From the NCBI GenBank assembly GCA_003367665.1, contig QKXI01000001.1:1-64000 (forward strand): a DNA stretch of 64,000 nucleotides. Direction: 5' to 3'. The notes under the pieces were generated by a model. The model saw only the letters and a program-made list of their open reading frames with translations, was not told where the DNA came from and made no database searches. The stretch comes from Leifsonia sp. ku-ls. GTDB lineage: Bacteria > Actinomycetota > Actinomycetes > Actinomycetales > Microbacteriaceae. This document shows, piece after piece, positions 45,344 to 53,000 of the stretch. Position 1 is the stretch's first letter, and each line of letters starts with the position of its first letter. The translations under genes and the position numbers were made by a program.

Positions 45344-47649
45344 CGATCCCTCCTGGTTCCGTTCCGTCTTCCACGGTAGCCGAGGGAGCGCAGGGAGACG
45401 GCCGCGAGCAGCCGCTTCCACCGCGTGTCGCGTTTGGCGAGCTGCGCCCGGAGGTCGTCGACGGCCTTCCAGACCGATTCGGCCTCCGCGGGGGTCGGCG
45501 CGACACCGCTGAACGTCGCGCGATCCGCCACGCTCGCCAGGGCGTGCGCGCGAGAGCCGCCGATGGTGTCCGCGAACTCGACGCGGGTGGCGGCGGGCGG
45601 CGGGTCGTAGCCGTGATCGACGGCGGCGTCGGCGAACTCCCGCCAACCGCCGACGATCCGCTCCCGCGCGGTGCCCGCGGAGCGGCGCAGCGCGCGCCGG
45701 CGCCACTTCGCGGCGAGCACCGCGAGGAACGGCGAGGTGAGGAGCGCCAGGATCAGCACCGTCCAGCCCAGGACCACGAGCACGGCGAGCAACGTCTCCA
45801 GCACGGGGTTCGGCTGCGGCTGGTGCGACGGGTCCACCTGGGCCTGCGGCGGCTCGTCGTTGCGCTGCGGATTGTCGTCGACGGGCGGCTGCACGTTGGT
45901 CTGCGGACGGGAGATCTGGGTCGGCTGGTCGGGCTGCTTCGGCGGGACCGGACGGAGCGGCGGCGTGGGGTCGACCGTGACCCATCCGTCGTTCGTCTGC
46001 ACCTCGATCCAGGCCGAGATGTCCGAGCCGACGAACGTCACGGCCGAGCCGGTCACATCCTTCGGCGCGGCGAAGCCGACGACGACCCGTGCCGGGAAAC
46101 CGAGCTGCCGGGCCATGAGGGCCGCCGTCACCGCGTACTGCTCCTGATCGCCGAGCATGGGGACGTCGGTCAGCAGCTCCGTGATCCGGTCGGCGCCGTG
46201 CCCCGAGCGGCTCGGCGGCTCGTCCGGGCCGACGCCGTGGCTGACGTAGCCATCCTGGGCGAGACCGCGCAGCGCGGCGGCGAGCTTCGCCCCCGCGCCG
46301 GACACGCCCGCCGTGTACTTCTGGAGCGCCGAGGTCAGTTCGTCGGGGATCACCGTCGGCCGCGGCACGGAGTCCGTCCCCGGCTGCACCTTCTCCAGCT
46401 GCGTCGCGGTCAGCAGGGGCTTGACGACGGAGTCGGCGGTGTAGGTGTCTCCGCTGCGCAGCGGCGCGGTGACCGCGCCCGTGCCGGTCACGTCGTTGTA
46501 GTAGAACGAGCCGGAGAGGTCGGCCGCGTCGCGCCCGGTGAATGCGAGCTGCTCCAGCTGACCGCTGCCGGGCAGCCAGGGCCCGCGGTAGTCGCGCACG
46601 ACGATGCTCATGGTGACGCGCCGGCCGTCGACTCCGCTCTGGTCGATCCGGTACGGGACGCGCGCGAACGAGCCGGAGGCGCTGGTCACGTCGCCGCTGC
46701 CGACGGCGTAGGTGACGCCGTCGTAGGTGTCGAGCGTCGCGATGCGCACGCGCCGATCCGCCGGGAGGCCGTCGACCGTGATCATCGGCTCGTCGGCTTT
46801 CGCCGGCTGCAGGTAGGAGCGGAACCCGCTCAACGGGCTCGGGTAGTCGCGTGGGTCGAACGGCTGCTCGACCGCCGTCCGCACCACCTGCCGGTCGCCC
46901 GGCGGCGGGAGCAGGGCGGCCGCGGCGATGCCCGCGGCCGAGGCGGTCACCAGCATCACGGCGGCGCCGGCCGTGGTGAGCAGTGCGGTCGAGCGGCGCT
47001 CGCTCCGCGACTCCACCAGCAGCCCGCTCTGCTCCCGCAGCGTCCGCACGGCCGCGGCTCTGCGCTGCAGCCGGAACCGGATGAGCCACGCCACCAGGAC
47101 GGCGAACAGCGCGAGCAGCAGCGGAAGCGGGACAGAGGCGACCGAGGAGCCGAGCAGGATGCCCGCGACGAGCAGCAGCACGGGCGGGATCGCCGCGAGC
47201 TCCGGCCGGGACGACCGCAGCGCGATCGTGACGGTCACGACTGTGCCGAGGAGCACCAGCAGGAACGCCGGGACCAGCAGCGCCTGGTACGAGCCGACCG
47301 GCACGCTGATCGTGACCAGCTGCTTCCAGCTGAGCCACGTGCCCTGCACCAGGTCGACGAAGCCCGGCCACGACGGAAGCAGGCCGCCGGCCGCGGCCTC
47401 CGAGGGCACCGCGAGCGGCACGCCGAGCGCCAGGTAGGCGACGACGACCAGCCCGGCCACCACGATGCTCGGCAGCCGGAACGCCCACCCCGCGACCGCG
47501 ATCGCCGTGCCCGCGAGCAGGGTGACCACGAGCATCAGCACGAAGGCCGCCGACTGGTACACCGGCCAGAACGACCACGCGCCGAGCGCGACGGACGCGA
47601 CGGCGAACACGACGTCGACGAGGGCGGAGGCGGAGCGGCGGGCGGGCAT
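45340..47649 (-). CDS. TgpA-like transglutaminase-fold membrane protein, probably catalytically inactive
   Basis: The 769-residue protein has an N-terminal block of about six helices (residues 10-220), an extracellular region with a transglutaminase-like core (about 480-570), a Pro/Gln-rich linker, another helix near residue 615 and a cytoplasmic tail. Aligned by eye with active TgpA/transglutaminase motifs, the catalytic Cys position reads Gln502 (GDQEQYAVTAALMARQLGFP) and the His position reads Ser545 (SDISAWIEV); only the Asp is kept (Asp560, VDPTP). It therefore probably binds rather than crosslinks or cleaves. It overlaps DUF58 and FHA genes by ATGA. Confidence 0.85.
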   Translation of the reverse strand: MPARRSASALVDVVFAVASVALGAWSFWPVYQSAAFVLMLVVTLLAGTAIAVAGWAFRLPSIVVAGLVVVAYLALGVPLAVPSEAAAGGLLPSWPGFVDLVQGTWLSWKQLVTISVPVGSYQALLVPAFLLVLLGTVVTVTIALRSSRPELAAIPPVLLLVAGILLGSSVASVPLPLLLALFAVLVAWLIRFRLQRRAAAVRTLREQSGLLVESRSERRSTALLTTAGAAVMLVTASAAGIAAAALLPPPGDRQVVRTAVEQPFDPRDYPSPLSGFRSYLQPAKADEPMITVDGLPADRRVRIATLDTYDGVTYAVGSGDVTSASGSFARVPYRIDQSGVDGRRVTMSIVVRDYRGPWLPGSGQLEQLAFTGRDAADLSGSFYYNDVTGTGAVTAPLRSGDTYTADSVVKPLLTATQLEKVQPGTDSVPRPTVIPDELTSALQKYTAGVSGAGAKLAAALRGLAQDGYVSHGVGPDEPPSRSGHGADRITELLTDVPMLGDQEQYAVTAALMARQLGFPARVVVGFAAPKDVTGSAVTFVGSDISAWIEVQTNDGWVTVDPTPPLRPVPPKQPDQPTQISRPQTNVQPPVDDNPQRNDEPPQAQVDPSHQPQPNPVLETLLAVLVVLGWTVLILALLTSPFLAVLAAKWRRRALRRSAGTARERIVGGWREFADAAVDHGYDPPPAATRVEFADTIGGSRAHALASVADRATFSGVAPTPAEAESVWKAVDDLRAQLAKRDTRWKRLLAAVSLRSLGYRGRRNGTRRDR

Positions 47650-48989
47650 CACGTGGCCAACCGCTTGGCGAGACTGCGCTGCAGGTCCTCCAGGTAGCCG
47701 ATGGTGAGCACGCTCAGGTCGGCGACGCGCCGCAGCGACGGCACGGCGCCCTCGTCGCAGACGATCGCCACGACGTCGACGCCGAGCGGGAAGTGCGCCG
47801 CCGCCGCCCGCAGCTGGGAGGCCGTGAGGGTCGAACCGCACACCAGGAAGGCGATCGAGACGCCCGCGGCGTCCTCCGACGCGACCTGCGCCAGCTCCGG
47901 CAGACGCAGCGCCGCGTCGGCCGTCTCCACGCCGGCCAGGTCGTCGAGCAGGCGGCCGCGGTTGATCGTGCTCAGCCGGCGCGCGCTGAAGACCATCCGC
48001 TTGGCGAAGTCCGGGGTCTCGGCGCTCGCGACCACGGAGACGGTGCGCGAGTCGAGCATCGCGCGCACGCCGAGCGAGCCGGTCACGCTGACCGCGAGCT
48101 CGAACTCCTCCTCCGTCGCGTAGTCGGACGCCGAGAGGCTGAGGGCGACGAGCAGATGGCTGCGCCGGGTCTCCTCGAACTGCCGCACCATGTAGCTGCC
48201 GGTCTTGGCGGTCGACTTCCAGTGGATGTAGCGCCGCTCGTCCCCCGGAACGTACTCCCGGAGCGCGTGGAACGCGATGTCGCTGGAGGTCAGGTCGCGC
48301 GTCGGCGACCCCTCCAGGTCGCGCACGAAGCCGGTGCTCATGCTCGGGATGGCGATGGTGCGCGGATGCACGAACAGGTCGAGCGACTCCGCCCAGACCA
48401 TCTCGCGGCGCAACAGCCCGACCGGGTCGGCGCGGACGGTGCGCACCGGGCCGATGGGCACGATGCCGCGGCGCGTGGTGGGCACGACGAAGACGTCGGA
48501 GTGCTCCTCCCCCGCCGCGAGCGACGGAGCGGCGAACTCCGCCAGCCCGGCGCCCACCGGCACTTCGACCCGCACCCCCGGCAGGCGGCGGCGCACCGGG
48601 TTGCGGATGGCGACCTCGCCGGGCGCCCGGTCGCCCACGACGACACGGTTCGCCGGGAGGGACAGGCCGACGTCGTACGCGGTGCGGCCGATGAGGTGCC
48701 CCGACGCGACGACGAGCAGGGCGACCGCGGCCCAGCCGGTGACGACCGACTCCACCCACCCCCAGACGTAGCCCGCGGTGAGGGCGAGGACGGCGAGCAG
48801 CAGCACCGACCAGCCCAGGGCCGTCACCACGCCGCCTACGCGGCGCGCGACCACGGCGACGGCCCGGCCGGCCGTCGCGGAGGTGCGCACGATCCACACG
48901 ATCGCGTCGGCGAGGAACCCCTCGCGCTCCCCGACGATGCGGGCGCGCGCGTTGGTGAGCTCGGTCTGCGAACGGGTGACGGTGGTCAC
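47649..48989 (-). CDS. DUF58-domain protein with two membrane helices
   Basis: The 446-residue protein has two N-terminal helices (about residues 50-95), then a DUF58 region with the family block FHALREYVPGDERRYIHWKSTAKTG, and a von Willebrand A-like C-terminal half. DUF58 proteins are regularly encoded beside MoxR ATPases and transglutaminase-fold membrane proteins, as here, and are thought to be clients or assembly partners of MoxR. GTG start overlapping the moxR stop, ATGA junction with the next gene. Confidence 0.88.
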   Translation of the reverse strand: MTTVTRSQTELTNARARIVGEREGFLADAIVWIVRTSATAGRAVAVVARRVGGVVTALGWSVLLLAVLALTAGYVWGWVESVVTGWAAVALLVVASGHLIGRTAYDVGLSLPANRVVVGDRAPGEVAIRNPVRRRLPGVRVEVPVGAGLAEFAAPSLAAGEEHSDVFVVPTTRRGIVPIGPVRTVRADPVGLLRREMVWAESLDLFVHPRTIAIPSMSTGFVRDLEGSPTRDLTSSDIAFHALREYVPGDERRYIHWKSTAKTGSYMVRQFEETRRSHLLVALSLSASDYATEEEFELAVSVTGSLGVRAMLDSRTVSVVASAETPDFAKRMVFSARRLSTINRGRLLDDLAGVETADAALRLPELAQVASEDAAGVSIAFLVCGSTLTASQLRAAAAHFPLGVDVVAIVCDEGAVPSLRRVADLSVLTIGYLEDLQRSLAKRLAT

Positions 48990-49957
48990 ACGGCGGCCCG
49001 ATCGCTCGGCGGCGGGGTCTCGATGAGCAGCTGGCCGACGATGCTCGACGCGCTGACACCCTCGAACTCGGCCTCCGGGTCGAGCACGAGGCGGTGGGCG
49101 AGCACCGGCTCCGCCAGCGCCTTCACGTCGTCCGGGGTCACGTAGTAGCGCCCGGACGCGGCGGCGAGGGTCTTCGCCGCCCGCAGCAGCGCGAGCGCAC
49201 CGCGGACGCTGACGCCGAGCCGGATCTCGTCGGCGCTGCGGCTGGCCTCGACCAGCCGCGAGACGTAGTCGTTGATCGTCGGGTCGACGTGCACCCCGCG
49301 CGCCATGGTCGCCATCTCCACCACCGTGCCGGCGGAGATGACCTCCGGCACCACGACCTCGTGCGCCTTCCGCTCCGAGCCCTCCAGGATGCGCAGGGTG
49401 GCCTCGTGGTCGGGGTACCCGATCGACGCCTTCATCAGGAACCGGTCCAGCTGCGCCTCCGGCAGCCGGTAGGTCCCGGCCTGCTCGATCGGGTTCTGCG
49501 TCGCGATCACCATGAACGGCGCACCGACCGAGTGGCGGACGCCGTCGACCGTGACCTGCTGCTCCTCCATCACCTCGAGCAGCGCCGACTGGGTCTTGGG
49601 GCTGGCGCGGTTGATCTCGTCGGCGAGCACGATGTTCGCGAACACCGGGCCGCGGTGGAACTCGAAGGCGCCGGAGCGCTGGTCGTAGATGTTGACGCCC
49701 GTGATGTCACCCGGCAGCAGGTCCGGCGTGAACTGGACGCGGTTGGTGGTGCCGCGCACGCTCTCCGCGATCGCGCGGGCGAGCGAGGTCTTGCCGGTCC
49801 CCGGATAGTCCTCGAGCAGCAGGTGGCCCTCGCTGAACAGCGCGGTGAGGGCGAGGCGGATCACGTGCGACTTGCCGAGCAGCACCCGGTCGATGTTGGC
49901 GACGAGGCGCTCGAACACTCCGGAGAACCAGCCGGCCTGTTCGGGGGTCATCGTCAT
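48986..49957 (-). CDS. MoxR-family AAA+ ATPase
   Basis: The 323-residue ATPase has Walker A EDYPGTGKTSLARAI, Walker B IVLADEINRASPKTQSALLE, sensor 1 MVIATQNPIEQ and an Arg finger region QLDRFLMKASIGYPD. MoxR proteins act as chaperones that insert cofactors or mature complexes containing VWA proteins; the adjacent DUF58 gene fits. I chose ATG 49957 with AGAGG 7 nt upstream. A small hairpin (50014-50032) separates it from the giant surface gene. Confidence 0.92.
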   Translation of the reverse strand: MTMTPEQAGWFSGVFERLVANIDRVLLGKSHVIRLALTALFSEGHLLLEDYPGTGKTSLARAIAESVRGTTNRVQFTPDLLPGDITGVNIYDQRSGAFEFHRGPVFANIVLADEINRASPKTQSALLEVMEEQQVTVDGVRHSVGAPFMVIATQNPIEQAGTYRLPEAQLDRFLMKASIGYPDHEATLRILEGSERKAHEVVVPEVISAGTVVEMATMARGVHVDPTINDYVSRLVEASRSADEIRLGVSVRGALALLRAAKTLAAASGRYYVTPDDVKALAEPVLAHRLVLDPEAEFEGVSASSIVGQLLIETPPPSDRAAV

Positions 49958-50013
49958 GCTCCGGCCTCTTTCGGTTCGGGGCGCGGCCGTGGGGGCCGCA
50001 GGGAAAGGGATGC

Positions 50014-50032
50014 GTGCCGCGCGGTGCGGCAC
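50014..50032 (-). terminator. Hairpin between the giant surface-protein gene and moxR
   Basis: GTGCCGC-N5-GCGGCAC, perfect 7-bp arms, 22 bp after the upstream stop. It may reduce read-through from the 6-kb gene into moxR, or protect the mRNA end. Confidence 0.4.
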
Positions 50033-50054
50033 TCCTCAGTATGGCGTCCGCGGG

Positions 50055-53000
50055 TCACGGCAGGCTCGATCCGGGGTACGACTGCGGATACGTGTCGCCG
50101 CCGGAGAACACCCGCACGATCAGGACCGGGTTCTGGTCGTTCGCCGGGGCCGTGCACGACGCGGTCTGGCCCTGCGCCGGCATCGGCAGCTGGGTCGTGC
50201 CGTCGCAGCTGTACGTCACCGCGGTGTAGTCGCCGGTCGGCCAGATGGTCCAGGTGAAGACGTGGCTGGCCGGGTCGTAGCGCGCGTCGCCGATCGCCGT
50301 GCTGACGGCGACCCCGAGCGACGCGCTCGCGGTCTGGTCGGAGCACAGCCGGGAGCCGTCCGGGTAGCCCTCGCAGATGCGGGTGAACTGCACCAGCATG
50401 TCGACCCCGTAGTGGTTCAGCCCGGAACCGCTCAGCACGCCGGAGGTGCCGTTGAGGGTTCCGCTGTCGAGCACCGCACCGCCGTTCTTGGCGACGAGCC
50501 GGTAGTCGATCTGCGGGCTGGACCCGCCGCCCGCGCGGTAGGACAGCGAGACCGGGAAGTCCCAGGTCGAACCGTTCTGCTGCAGCTTGCCTACAACGAT
50601 GCTGCTCTGGTCGATCTGCCCCGGCGCCTGCCGCGGAGTGGCGCTCACCACGGCCGCGGCGGTGCAGCCCTGGCCGTTGTAGGCGTACACGACGAAGTTG
50701 TAGCTCTGGTTCGGGCTGAGCCCGTCGAACCGGGTGCTCCCGCCCTGTACCTCCTGCAGCCGCGGGTCGACGCTCCTGGTCGGGTTCCCGGTCTCGACCC
50801 CGGAGACCGAGCATCCCGGGGCTCCTCCGCCCTGGAAGACGCCCGCGTAGTACGCGCTGATCGCCTTCCCGTTGTCGCCGAAGACGTTCGACCAGCTGAG
50901 CGTCGCGCTCGTGCCGTCGGTCGTGTCGGGGGTGGCGACCGGGGCGATGCCGGTCGTCGTCGGGGCGCCCGCGGGCACGCCGCTCCCCTGGCTCTGATTC
51001 CAGGTCGCGCGATCCTGGTAGAACTGGTTGCGCGACGACACGGTGAAGCCGATGCTCTGGCCGTTCGCGATGCCGCCGTCGGTGATGTTGATCGCGTAGC
51101 TCGTACCGACCGCGTCGGAGCCGGAGACCTGCAGCGCGTTGGTGACTCCCCCCAGCGTGACGACGTACGAGGTGATCGGGCTGGCGCCCGGCGCGTTCGA
51201 CGGCTTGGTCCAGGAGATGCGCAGACCGTGGTCGAGCGGCGCCGCCGAGAGCCCGGTGGGGGCGTTCGGGATGACGTCCGACCACACCGGCTCCACGTAC
51301 GCGGTGGGGTCCGACAGCCCGAGAGCGTTCCGCGCCCGGACGGTGAGCGTCACCGAGTTCGACGGGCCGTTCCCCGGCGTGGCGATGGCGCAGGTGGTGG
51401 TGGCGCAGGTCGTCGTCGACAGCACCTGGCCGGTCGCCGCGCTCGCCATGGTCACCTCGAAGCCGGTGATGGGCGAGTTGTTGAACGCGCCGGGGATCCA
51501 GCTCAACGTCAGGCTGCGGTCGCCGATGGCGCCGACCTGCACGTTGGAGACGGGAGCGGGACGGTCCTGCACCGACACGGTCACGGTGCCCCAGGTGTAC
51601 CGGTCGGGGTCGCCCGTGGCGTCGGCCACCTCGTACTGCAGCGTGGCGTCGGCCGCGGCCGCGGTCGGCGAGACCGAGACCTGCAGCACCGCCTTGTCCG
51701 CGCTCGGCGTGATGCTCACGCCGTCCGGCAGCCCGCTGCCCAGCCCACGCACGGCGAGCACCCGGAGCGGCTTGTCGGGGAACGGGTTGGTCGCGCCGTC
51801 GTTGGCGAGCACGTCCACGGTCGTGGTCTGTCCACGCGGCGCGACGACCCGGTCGGGCTGCGGGCTCGCCAACGGCCGGGTGGAGGGCACCACCGAGATG
51901 TCGATGCGGCCCGCCTGGCCGGCGTTGACCGCGTCCTTGACGCCGATCGACAGCGCCGGATGCGAGCCCTTCTGCGTCCCGGCCGCGACGGTCACGGTGA
52001 GCTTCTGACCGTCGAGCGACGCGCTGACACCGGCCGGCCGCGGATCCTGGATGGAGTACACCAGCTCGCCCCGGTCCTTGGCATAGGGGTAGCGCGTCAC
52101 CTTGGTCAGGTCGATCGTCTTGGTCTGGCCCGGCTCGAAATCGATCAGCGCCCCGGTGAACACCGGCGGCTGGTTCTCGCGCGGCGTGACGTCGATCGGC
52201 AGCACGATCGTGGCGACGTTGCCGTTCGGGTCGGTCGCACTCGACCCGTCGGTCACCTGGAACGAGATCGACGCCGGCCCGAAGTAGCGCGGGGACGACG
52301 TGAACTGCAGCGTGTCGGAGCCGGCCACCAGGTCGTCGCCGTTGGCGTGCGTCGCGCGCACGGTGGCGGCGTCGGTCAGCCGCACCTTCCGGCCGCCGAC
52401 CGCGACGATGTAGTCGTTGAGGTGGATGGTGAGGGTCTTCTCGCTGACCACCGTGAGCTTCGGGGCGCCGCGCTTGAGCTGAGGGAGGGCGTCGTCGTAG
52501 CCGGGGACGTGCACGAACCCGTAGGCGACGACGGACTCGTCCTCGGGGTTGGCGACCCGGAACGGCACGATCTGGCTCTTGGCGCCGATCGCGATCTGCA
52601 GCCGGTTCGCGGCGGTGACCCTGGCATCGCTGGTGTACCCGGGCACGAGGGAGAGCTTGAGCGTCGAGACCGGCCCGTCGGCGAAGAACACGTTCGCGAG
52701 CACGTTCACGTCGACCCGCTCCTTGCCGAGGATGTCGGACAGCCCCAGGGTCGTGTCGGAGACCACCGGCCGGGCCGGGGGCGCCTTGGGGTCGACGGTC
52801 AGGCGCAGGAACGCCTGACTCGTGCCGCCACGCTCGTTCTGGATCGTGTACAGGAAGCCGTACGAGCCCTCCGCCTTCGGCGCCGTCACCACCACGAGCG
52901 ACCCGCTGACCTTGGCCTTCGCCTTGCCGTCGAGCGACGACACGGCCGTCACGCTCAGCGGACTGCCGTCGGGGTCGCTGTCGTTGGCGAGCACCTGCAC

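Noticed and set aside
44735-49957. Type VII secretion or Tad pilus locus
   Set aside because: There are FHA and AAA+ proteins but no FtsK/EccC ATPase, WXG100 proteins, TadA-type ATPase or prepilin.
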